Shown: positions 1-5,844 of the stretch, one piece after another
How the letters are laid out: each line of letters starts with the position of its first letter
How positions within the stretch are numbered: the first letter of the stretch is position 1
Source of the DNA: Acholeplasmatales bacterium
GTDB taxonomy: Bacteria > Bacillota_I > Bacilli_A > Acholeplasmatales > Anaeroplasmataceae
Direction: 5' to 3'
DNA length: 5,844 nt
Assembly: GCA_024696565.1 (NCBI GenBank)
Contig: JAILGR010000010.1
Coordinates: 1 to 5,844 of the forward strand
Translations under genes and position numbers: made by a program
The notes under the pieces: generated by a model
What the model was told of the DNA's origin: nothing
Seen by the model: the letters and a program-made list of their open reading frames with translations, nothing else
Databases searched by the model: none

Positions 1-47
1 TAGATGAAATATTAGAACAAAATAAAGTTGAAATAGAGGAAATATAA
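1..47 (+). CDS. 3' end of an unidentified upstream gene (partial)
   Basis: Only one forward frame is open at the left edge. It reads DEILEQNKVEIEEI from position 3 and stops at TAA 45-47; the other two forward frames have stops within the first seven bases. The tail is short, acidic and probably helical, too little to identify a family. In many Firmicutes era and recO precede the glycyl-tRNA synthetase, so a RecO-like C-terminus is possible, but that rests on gene order alone. The last codons form the left arm of the terminator that follows, which supports this being a genuine gene end. Confidence 0.55.
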   Translation, partial: DEILEQNKVEIEEI

Positions 48-68
48 TCAATTTCCTCTTTTATTTTT
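35..68 (+). terminator. Rho-independent terminator of the upstream gene
   Basis: The arm GAGGAAAT (36-43) pairs perfectly with ATTTCCTC (51-58), and A35 with T59 adds a ninth pair. The loop is 7 nt (44-50). A T-rich tract, TTTTATTTTT, runs from 59 to 68. The stop codon of the upstream gene (45-47) sits in the loop. The T tract lies only on the + strand side, so termination is directed rightward. It separates the upstream gene from the glyS promoter. Confidence 0.8.
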
Positions 69-128
69 ATAAAAAATAATATTATAAAAAAATTAAAATA
101 AAAGTTGTTATAAAAACAATGTTTTTCT

Positions 129-157
129 TTGACTTGTAACAATTATTATTATATAAT
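129..157 (+). promoter_or_regulatory. Sigma-A promoter for the glyS-dnaG-rpoD-trmK cluster
   Basis: A -35 box TTGACT (129-134, five of six to consensus) is followed by a 17-bp spacer and a perfect -10 box TATAAT (152-157). Transcription should start near 163-165, giving a leader of only about 28-30 nt before the GlyRS start at 193. There is no TGn extended -10. It lies directly after the terminator and before a co-directional gene cluster, as expected for the main operon promoter. The -10 box falls inside a perfect 20-bp palindrome. Confidence 0.85.
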
Positions 158-162
158 AATAA
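143..162. repeat. Perfect 20-bp AT-only palindrome over the -10 box
   Basis: Positions 143-152 are the exact reverse complement of 153-162, with no gap at the centre; the arms are TTATTATTAT and ATAATAATAA. The palindrome covers the -10 hexamer and reaches nearly to the expected transcription start. Because it is made only of A and T in repeating TTA/TAA units, it could be low-complexity sequence rather than an operator. No regulator can be named from it. Confidence 0.6.
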
Positions 163-182
163 AATGGAAATTGTTTTTGTAT

Positions 183-187
183 GGAGG
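183..187 (+). promoter_or_regulatory. Shine-Dalgarno site fixing the GlyRS start at 193
   Basis: GGAGG lies 5 nt upstream of ATG 193-195. An in-frame ATG at 181 would place this site inside the coding region and has only a T-rich, SD-less sequence ahead of it. The downstream ATG is therefore the better start. Confidence 0.85.
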
Positions 188-192
188 ATTAT

Positions 193-1581
193 ATGCAAAA
201 GATAACATTAGAAGAATTAGTTGCCTTTTTAAAGGAACAAGGCTTTGTATTTCAAGGCTCAGAGATTTATGGAGGTTTAGCTAATGCTTGGGACTATGGT
301 CCACTTGGAGTTGAATTAAAGAATAATATTAAACAAGCTTGGTGGAATAAGTTTGTTAAACAAAATAAATATAACGTAGGATTAGATGCTGCAATCTTAA
401 TGAATAAAGAAGTATGGGTTGCATCTGGACATATTGGATCATTTTCTGACCCATTAGTTGATTGTAAGAAGTGTCATTCAAGATTTAGAGCTGATAAATT
501 AATTGAAGACTTTACACGTGGTGAAATTACAGGAGATGGTATGTCTAATCAAGAATTAACTAAGTTCTTATTAGATAACAAAATTAAGTGTCCTACATGT
601 GGAGCATTAGATTATACTGATATTCGTCAATTTAATTTAATGTTTAAAACTCATATGGGTGTAATTGAAGATGCAAAGGCTGAAGTATATTTAAGACCTG
701 AAACAGCACAAGGTATTTTCGTAAACTTTAAAAATATCCAAAGAACAACAAGAAGAAAATTACCATTTGGTGTAGGTCAAATTGGTAAATCATTTAGAAA
801 TGAAATTACACCAGGTAACTTCATTTTTAGAACAAGAGAATTCGAACAAATGGAGCTTGAATTCTTCTGTAAGCCAGGTACTGAAATTGACTGGTTTAAT
901 TATTGGAGAAGCTATTGTATGGATTTCTTAAAGTCTATTGGTGTAGATGGAGAGAAATTAAGATATAGAGATCATGAAAAGGAAGAATTATCTTTCTATT
1001 CTAATGCAACAACAGATATCGAATTTGATTTCCCATGGGGATTTGGTGAATTATGGGGTATTGCATCTCGTACAAGCTATGACTTAAATGCTCATCAAAC
1101 TCATTCTGGTGAAAACTTAGAATATCTTGATCCTGAAACAAACCAAAAATATATTCCATATGTTGTTGAACCATCTGTTGGTGTTGAACGTATGTTATTA
1201 TCTGTATTATTTAGTGCTTATGATGTAGAAGACTTATCTAAAGATGGTAAGACTGATTCAAGAGTAGTTTTAAGATTACATCCTGCCCTAGCACCTTATA
1301 AGGTTGCAATCTTACCTTTACGTAAGAATTTGCATGCAGATAAAGCAAATGAAGTATTTGACTTATTAAGTCCATATTTCGCTTGTACATATGATGAAAC
1401 TGCAAACATTGGTAAACGTTATAGAAGACAAGATGCTATTGGTACACCATTTTGTATTACTGTAGATGATGAAACAGTTAATAATAATACTGTTACAATT
1501 CGTTTTAGAGACAATATGGAACAAATCACATTACCTTTAGATGAGGTTAGTGATTATATCTTAAAGAGCATTAAATTATAA
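193..1581 (+). CDS. glyS: Glycyl-tRNA synthetase, single-chain alpha2 type
   Basis: Class II aminoacyl-tRNA synthetase that charges tRNA-Gly with glycine in the cytoplasm. At 462 residues it matches the usual length of the dimeric bacterial/eukaryotic-type enzyme rather than the alpha2beta2 GlyQ/GlyS form. Visible features in order: N-terminal IYGGLANAWDYGPLG (25-39); a zinc-binding insertion with CKKC (91-94) and CPTC (133-136); the RPETAQG stretch (168-174); class II motif 2 around FRNE (201-204) and RTREFEQME (213-221); class II motif 3 EPSVGVERML (326-335); and a C-terminal anticodon-binding domain from about LAPYKVAILPL (366-376) to the end. The start at 193 is chosen for its SD site; the 181 ATG would add four residues. 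The gene opens the cluster behind a strong promoter, with dnaG 15 nt downstream. The leader is too short for a T-box, so control by uncharged tRNA is not apparent. Confidence 0.97.
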   Translation: MQKITLEELVAFLKEQGFVFQGSEIYGGLANAWDYGPLGVELKNNIKQAWWNKFVKQNKYNVGLDAAILMNKEVWVASGHIGSFSDPLVDCKKCHSRFRADKLIEDFTRGEITGDGMSNQELTKFLLDNKIKCPTCGALDYTDIRQFNLMFKTHMGVIEDAKAEVYLRPETAQGIFVNFKNIQRTTRRKLPFGVGQIGKSFRNEITPGNFIFRTREFEQMELEFFCKPGTEIDWFNYWRSYCMDFLKSIGVDGEKLRYRDHEKEELSFYSNATTDIEFDFPWGFGELWGIASRTSYDLNAHQTHSGENLEYLDPETNQKYIPYVVEPSVGVERMLLSVLFSAYDVEDLSKDGKTDSRVVLRLHPALAPYKVAILPLRKNLHADKANEVFDLLSPYFACTYDETANIGKRYRRQDAIGTPFCITVDDETVNNNTVTIRFRDNMEQITLPLDEVSDYILKSIKL

Positions 1582-1596
1582 TAAGGAGGTTTTACT

Positions 1597-3432
1597 GTGC
1601 AAAATAATTATGATGATACTGAAAAAATTATAGAAGCCACTGATATTGTTGCCCTTGTTTCTAAGTACGTCAAATTAGAAAAGCATGGTAAAAATTATAA
1701 AGGATTATGTCCCTTCCATCAAGAAGATACACCATCCTTTGTAGTATCCCCTGATAAAAAGCTTGCCCATTGCTTTGGCTGTGGTGGGGGTGGAAACCCA
1801 ATTAACTTTTTGATGCAAATCGAAAATGTAGATTTTCCTAAAGCCTTAGAAATGCTAGCTTCATTTAATGGTATAGAATTAAAAAATCAAAGTCCAAAAA
1901 AGAAAGTAGAAGACAATAATTTAAAATATTATAAAATTATGCAAGTAGCTTCTGATTTTTATAAAAAATATATGGACTCTACTAATGATGGCAAAATAGC
2001 TTATAAATACTTAGAACAAAGAGGATTAGATAAAGCTATTATTGATACATTTCAAATTGGATTAGCTCCTGATATAGGAAATACTTTATATCAGGTATTA
2101 AAAGATTCTGATTTTTTAGAATTAGATATGGCTGATTGTAGCTTAATTGAAAAAGGTAAGAATGATTATTATGATTTATTCTCTAATCGTATTATGTTTC
2201 CAATTAAGGATATTGATGGTCATGTAGTAGCTTTTTCTGGAAGAATTTATAAAGAAGAAGATTTAAAAAATAAGAATCAAGCTAAATATATGAATTCAAG
2301 GGAAACTAAGATTTTCCATAAAGGTGAGGTCTTATTTAACCTTAATTTAGCTAAACCATTTATCATGAAAAGAAAAAGAGTTATCTTACATGAAGGTCAA
2401 ATGGATGTCATTGCATCATATAGAGCTTCTATGGAAGAGGCAGTTTGTACAATGGGTACAGCCTTAACTGATTATCATGTAAAGATGCTTTCTCGTATTA
2501 CTAATAATGTAGTAATTTGTTACGATAATGATAAAGCTGGTATAGAAGCATCTAAAAAAGCAATTAGATTATTTAGAAATCATAATTTTAATATTCATTT
2601 AGTAATCTTAGATTTAACTAAAGATTCAGATGAATATGTTAATAAATATGGCATTGATGCTTATTATGAATATTTTAATTCTAATTTATTAGATGCAAAT
2701 AGTTATTTATATCAAGTTGCCCTAATGGGTAAGAATTTATCAGATTCAACAGTTAAAGAAAGTGTAAAAGATGAAGTCTTTAGTATTTTACTTGAGATGG
2801 AATCTAATACTATTCAATCTGATTATTTAAGATTACTTGCTAAAGATTTAAATACTTCACTTGAAGCATTAACTAAGGATTTTAATGATTACCAAAACAC
2901 TCATTATAAACAAAGTGTTGAAACAATTAATTATCCTACATTTATTGAAGAAGTTCCATATCCTATTTCAATACCAAAGCAAGAATTCAATTTATGTGAA
3001 ATTAGATTATTTTTATTTGCTAGGGCCGATAAGTCTTATGCAATGGAAATAGATAGAAGAATTCAAGAATATATGTCTGGTTTCTCTAAACCAATGCAAA
3101 AGTTATGGATATTACTAGTCAATAGTTTTTATGATAACTATAGTACCTTCGATGAAGGGGCATTTATAAAAATGCTAGATGAAGAAGAAGCTAGATTCTA
3201 TCTTGATTTAGTTGCTTATGCCAATCAAGGTAAAGATAAAACCCCATATACTGAACAAAGTATTATGGATTCAATTGAAAAATTAAAAGTATTATCTAAA
3301 AAAAGCGATAATGTCTTTTTAGATAAAAGAATTCAAACATCAAATAGCCAAAGTGAAATCACTGAGCTAATTAATGAAAAGATTAGAAATAAAAGAAAAC
3401 AAAACGAGCTTAACAAAAACAGGAGGAAATAA
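1597..3432 (+). CDS. dnaG: DNA primase
   Basis: Makes the RNA primers for lagging-strand and origin DNA synthesis, working with the replicative helicase. The 611-residue length is usual for the family. A CHC2 zinc finger binds with C38, H41, C59 and C62 (CPFH, then CFGC). The RNA polymerase core shows [19 protein letters not shown] (198-216) and [20 protein letters not shown] (230-249). The TOPRIM metal site shows HEGQMDVIA with E266, YDNDKAG with D310 and D312, and KDSDEY with D343 and D345. Residues from about 450 onward form the poorly conserved helicase-interaction domain and end in a basic tail ([17 protein letters not shown]). The start is GTG at 1597, preceded by a near-perfect SD (AAGGAGGT, 1583-1590); the non-ATG start may temper translation. 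The rpoD SD lies in its last codons and only 2 nt separate the genes. The third TOPRIM motif reads DSDE where DPDE is usual. Confidence 0.97.
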   Translation: MQNNYDDTEKIIEATDIVALVSKYVKLEKHGKNYKGLCPFHQEDTPSFVVSPDKKLAHCFGCGGGGNPINFLMQIENVDFPKALEMLASFNGIELKNQSPKKKVEDNNLKYYKIMQVASDFYKKYMDSTNDGKIAYKYLEQRGLDKAIIDTFQIGLAPDIGNTLYQVLKDSDFLELDMADCSLIEKGKNDYYDLFSNRIMFPIKDIDGHVVAFSGRIYKEEDLKNKNQAKYMNSRETKIFHKGEVLFNLNLAKPFIMKRKRVILHEGQMDVIASYRASMEEAVCTMGTALTDYHVKMLSRITNNVVICYDNDKAGIEASKKAIRLFRNHNFNIHLVILDLTKDSDEYVNKYGIDAYYEYFNSNLLDANSYLYQVALMGKNLSDSTVKESVKDEVFSILLEMESNTIQSDYLRLLAKDLNTSLEALTKDFNDYQNTHYKQSVETINYPTFIEEVPYPISIPKQEFNLCEIRLFLFARADKSYAMEIDRRIQEYMSGFSKPMQKLWILLVNSFYDNYSTFDEGAFIKMLDEEEARFYLDLVAYANQGKDKTPYTEQSIMDSIEKLKVLSKKSDNVFLDKRIQTSNSQSEITELINEKIRNKRKQNELNKNRRK

Positions 3433-3434
3433 AG

Positions 3435-4622
3435 ATGGATTTTGAATTAGCAGTTAAAGAATTAACAGAGCTTGCCAAGGAAAATGGTAATTCATTACAA
3501 CAAGCTGATCTTTTAAAGTATTGTGAAATAGATAGTGCGGATTATGATAAGCTTTATAATACATTATCAGATGAGTTTGAAATAATTGAACCTTCAGATA
3601 GTTTAGATGATGGTTTAGATATTTCTGAACCAAATTTAGCTGATGTTGAAGAAATTGATATTTCTACATATGACCAACTTCCTGCCAATTTAAAGGTTGA
3701 TGACCCTGTCCGTATGTATTTAAAGGAAATTGGTAAAATTCCACTACTTAGTTTAGATGAAGAAACTGAATTAGCTAATCAAGTAATTGAAGGTAGAGCT
3801 GCTAAAGAAAGATTAGAAGAAATTGAAAAGGATGACCAAAATACTGTTCCAATTGAAGAATATAATGAATTACAAGAAATTTCTGAAAAGGCTGATTTAG
3901 CTAAAGATAAGCTTGTTAATGCTAACTTAAGATTAGTAGTATCAATTGCGAAAAGATATTTATCTCGTGGTTTACAATTCCTAGATTTAATTCAAGAAGG
4001 AAATATGGGATTAATTAAAGCTGTTGATAAATTTGATCCATCTAAGGGATTTAAGTTCTCTACATATGCAACATGGTGGATTCGTCAAGCTATCACAAGA
4101 GCAGTAGCTGACCAAGCTAGAACTATTCGTATTCCAGTTCATATGGTAGAAACTATTAATAAATTAGTTCGTGTACAAAGACAATTAGTTCAAGAATTAT
4201 CTAGAGAACCATCTCCTGAAGAAGTTGCTGAAAGAATGGAAATCTCTGTTGAGAAGGTTCAACAAATTCAACGTATTGCTCAAGAGCCAATATCTTTAGA
4301 GTCTCCTGTTGGTGAAGAAGAAGATTCATCTTTAGGTGATTTCGTATTTGATCCACATGCTCTAGATCCATATGAGTATACAGCAAAGATGAAATTACGT
4401 GAGGAACTAGATTCTGTTTTAGCAACTCTAACTGAAAGAGAAGAAAGAGTACTTAGATTACGTTTTGGCTTAATCGATGGTAGACAAAGAACTCTAGAAG
4501 AAGTTGGTAAAGAATTTAATGTAACTCGTGAGCGTATTAGACAAATTGAGGCCAAAGCCTTAAGAAAGTTAAAGCATCCTTCTCGCAGTAAAAAATTAAA
4601 GGATTTCATGATTAAGCATTAA
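3435..4622 (+). CDS. rpoD: Primary RNA polymerase sigma factor (sigma-70/SigA)
   Basis: Housekeeping sigma factor that directs RNA polymerase to -10/-35 promoters; 395 residues. Regions in order: a region 1.1-like N-terminus (about 1-50) with an acidic linker; region 1.2 [11 protein letters not shown] (90-100); a charged insertion (about 120-157); regions 2.1-2.4 from [18 protein letters not shown] to [15 protein letters not shown] (162-223), holding the -10 recognition and melting aromatics; region 3 with [17 protein letters not shown] (228-244); a sigma finger around [14 protein letters not shown] (293-306); region 4.1 [16 protein letters not shown] (331-346); and the region 4.2 helix-turn-helix [27 protein letters not shown] (353-379) that reads the -35 box. 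The conserved end [11 protein letters not shown] is present. ATG 3435 follows AGGAGG at 3421-3426, inside the end of dnaG. The TAA stop overlaps the trmK ATG. The intact regions 2.4 and 4.2 agree with the near-consensus promoter upstream of glyS. Confidence 0.98.
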   Translation: MDFELAVKELTELAKENGNSLQQADLLKYCEIDSADYDKLYNTLSDEFEIIEPSDSLDDGLDISEPNLADVEEIDISTYDQLPANLKVDDPVRMYLKEIGKIPLLSLDEETELANQVIEGRAAKERLEEIEKDDQNTVPIEEYNELQEISEKADLAKDKLVNANLRLVVSIAKRYLSRGLQFLDLIQEGNMGLIKAVDKFDPSKGFKFSTYATWWIRQAITRAVADQARTIRIPVHMVETINKLVRVQRQLVQELSREPSPEEVAERMEISVEKVQQIQRIAQEPISLESPVGEEEDSSLGDFVFDPHALDPYEYTAKMKLREELDSVLATLTEREERVLRLRFGLIDGRQRTLEEVGKEFNVTRERIRQIEAKALRKLKHPSRSKKLKDFMIKH

Positions 4623-5275
4623 TGAATAGAATAGATTTAATCGCAAGCTTAGCTAAGGATTCTAACACGCTGTTAGATGTAGGATGCGATCATGCTTATG
4701 TTTTAATTAAGGCATTACTTGATTATGGTTGTAAAATGGGAATTGCTGCTGATATTAATATAGGTCCTTTAAATAGTGCGTTACAAAATATTAAGAATAA
4801 GAATTTAGAATCAAGAATAAAAATAGTTCAAAGTGATGGACTAAAAAATATAGTTGATGACTTTGATACTGTAATTATTGCTGGTATGGGCGGCAATTTA
4901 ATAAAGAGTATAATCTTAGATTCCATAGATAAATTAAATAATAAAAAGTTAATCTTAGAACCAAATAATGATAGACCTTTGGTTAGAGAATGCTTAATAA
5001 ATAATGGGTTTAAAATCATTGATGAGTATGCTATTTATGATATGAATAAGTATTATGAGGTCATGGTTTTACAAAAGGGCTCTTGCAATTATTCTGATTT
5101 TGAGGTAAAATTTGGTCCTATACTCTTGAAAAAAAGAATGCCTGATTTCCTTAAATTTTATGAAAATAAGGCTAAATTATTAGAAAAGATTATTAGGGAA
5201 GTTACTTCTTTAGATATAAAAGAAGAAAAAGAAAAAGAATTATTTGAAATTAATAAATATATATTAAATTCTTAA
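4622..5275 (+). CDS. trmK: tRNA (adenine-22-N1)-methyltransferase
   Basis: SAM-dependent enzyme of the TrmK/YqfN (COG2384) family, which methylates N1 of A22 in the D-arm of some bacterial tRNAs. The 217-residue protein carries the SAM-binding motif LLDVGCDHAYV (17-27), an acidic second strand ADIN (43-46), SDG (71-73) after the third strand, the family signature IAGMGGNLI (86-94), and LEPNND (112-117), where LQPN is common. The C-terminal part begins with the family-typical FGPILLKKRMPDF (164-176) and continues as a charged, probably coiled-coil helix, as in B. subtilis TrmK. ATG 4622 overlaps the rpoD TAA by one base. An in-frame TAA at 4613-4615 excludes any longer ATG start. No SD lies just upstream, so translation is probably coupled to rpoD. 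Position after rpoD matches the Firmicutes arrangement. Confidence 0.92.
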   Translation: MNRIDLIASLAKDSNTLLDVGCDHAYVLIKALLDYGCKMGIAADINIGPLNSALQNIKNKNLESRIKIVQSDGLKNIVDDFDTVIIAGMGGNLIKSIILDSIDKLNNKKLILEPNNDRPLVRECLINNGFKIIDEYAIYDMNKYYEVMVLQKGSCNYSDFEVKFGPILLKKRMPDFLKFYENKAKLLEKIIREVTSLDIKEEKEKELFEINKYILNS

Positions 5276-5301
5276 TAATTAATCTTTTTAAAGGAGGGTC
5301 T

Positions 5302-5844
5302 ATGGAAAAAGAATTATTTAAAGATATTGAAGAATATGACACAATTGTTATATTTCGTCATGATAAACCAGACCTTGATGCTTTAGGTTCCCAAGTAGGT
5401 TTATATTATATTTTAAAAGAGAATTATCCAAATAAAAAAGTATATATGGTTGGAGATGGCTCTTTAAAATATGGCTTCATTGGTAATATGGATGTTGTAG
5501 AAGATTCTATAATTAATGAATGCTTAGCTATTATTGTTGATGTTTCAGTTAGTTATTTAGTATCTGATAAAAGATATAAGAATGCTAAAAAGATATGGGT
5601 TATTGATCATCATAAAAATGATTGTGATATAACTAATAATTGGTTATGTGATACTAAAAGAATAGCTGCTGCTGAATATGTAACATATTTAGTTGAAAAA
5701 GCCAATCTTAAAATTCCTAAGGAAGCTGCAACAGCTTTATATGGTGGTATTATTACTGATTCTGGTAGATTTATGTATGGTAATAATTTGGCAGAAACTT
5801 TTATTATTGCTTCACATTTGATTACTTATGGTGCTAACCCTAAA
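5302..5844 (+). CDS. NrnA-like DHH-family phosphoesterase (partial, 3' end outside window)
   Basis: An open frame of 181 codons runs from ATG 5302 to the window edge, preceded by AAGGAGGG (5291-5298). It is the N-terminal DHH catalytic domain: FRHDKPDLDALGSQ (18-31) with H20, D24 and D26; IIVDVS with D80; VIDHH with D102, H103 and H104; and GGIITDSGRFMY (148-159) with D153. These are the metal ligands of the family. The RHxxPDxDAxGSQ form and the start close to the N-terminus resemble B. subtilis NrnA, which degrades short oligoribonucleotides and removes the 3'-phosphate from pAp. No membrane segments precede the domain, which argues against GdpP. The DHHA1 domain that binds substrate would lie beyond the window. 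It follows trmK by 26 nt on the same strand, so it is probably co-transcribed. The family is firm; the substrate is inferred. Confidence 0.88.
   Translation, partial: MEKELFKDIEEYDTIVIFRHDKPDLDALGSQVGLYYILKENYPNKKVYMVGDGSLKYGFIGNMDVVEDSIINECLAIIVDVSVSYLVSDKRYKNAKKIWVIDHHKNDCDITNNWLCDTKRIAAAEYVTYLVEKANLKIPKEAATALYGGIITDSGRFMYGNNLAETFIIASHLITYGANPK

Noticed and set aside
48..192. Small RNA, riboswitch or T-box in the only intergenic region
   Set aside because: The sequence before the promoter is almost pure A/T with no stable helices, and the transcribed leader is only about 30 nt. Only the terminator, promoter, dyads and SD can be supported.
886..920. TTGACT inside glyS as an internal promoter
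   Set aside because: No TATAAT-like hexamer lies 16-18 bp downstream, and the sequence is well explained as the codons for EIDWFNYW.
4201..4609. Open frames on the - strand opposite rpoD regions 3-4
   Set aside because: They lie opposite strongly conserved sigma-factor coding sequence, overlap one another, lack SD sites and recognisable motifs, and are explained by codon bias of the + strand gene.
4828..5019. 63-codon open frame on the - strand inside trmK
   Set aside because: It lies opposite the conserved SAM-binding core of TrmK, with no SD and no recognisable domain; a chance antisense frame in AT-rich DNA.
5220..5301. Possible promoter or terminator between trmK and the DHH gene
   Set aside because: TTGAAA at 5244-5249 has no -10 box at a workable spacing, and no GC-containing hairpin with a T tract is present. 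Read-through from trmK is the simpler view.
5302..5844. GdpP-type cyclic-di-AMP phosphodiesterase
   Set aside because: GdpP carries two N-terminal membrane helices, a PAS-like and a degenerate GGDEF domain before its DHH domain. Here the DHH motifs begin about 20 residues after a start with a strong SD.

Overview
This window is an AT-rich (roughly 30% GC by eye) stretch from a low-GC Gram-positive-type bacterium. All genes lie on the + strand. The standard code fits: Trp is encoded by TGG throughout, no TGA interrupts a reading frame, and all five visible stops are TAA. The gene content and composition suggest Bacilli/Erysipelotrichia or a Mollicutes-related lineage that kept UGA as a non-Trp codon. 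I cannot name the genus.

Layout: positions 1-47 hold the last 14 codons of an upstream gene, followed by an intrinsic terminator whose stem overlaps those codons. An AT-only spacer then leads to a near-consensus sigma-A promoter (TTGACT, 17 bp, TATAAT). From it runs a tight cluster: glycyl-tRNA synthetase of the single-chain alpha2 type (193-1581), DNA primase dnaG (1597-3432), primary sigma factor rpoD/sigA (3435-4622), tRNA m1A22 methyltransferase trmK (4622-5275), and the first 181 codons of an NrnA-like DHH phosphoesterase (5302 to beyond the window). Gaps are 15 nt, 2 nt, a 1-nt overlap, and 26 nt. I see no terminator inside the cluster, so it probably forms one transcript.

This is a variant of the macromolecular synthesis cluster (dnaG-rpoD) known from Firmicutes with glycyl-tRNA synthetase upstream and trmK downstream. 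It joins translation (GlyRS, TrmK), replication initiation (primase), transcription initiation (sigma) and, by inference, nanoRNA/pAp turnover (NrnA-like). The window is mainly core housekeeping DNA. I found no mobile element, CRISPR array, RNA gene or defence system, and no convincing new biological system. The points worth a second look are the dyad-rich glyS promoter with a leader too short for a T-box, an acidic/helical insertion of about 30 residues in the sigma factor plus altered sigma-finger residues, the SD-less rpoD-trmK junction, and the nrnA-like gene in the place where a Nif3-family gene often follows trmK.
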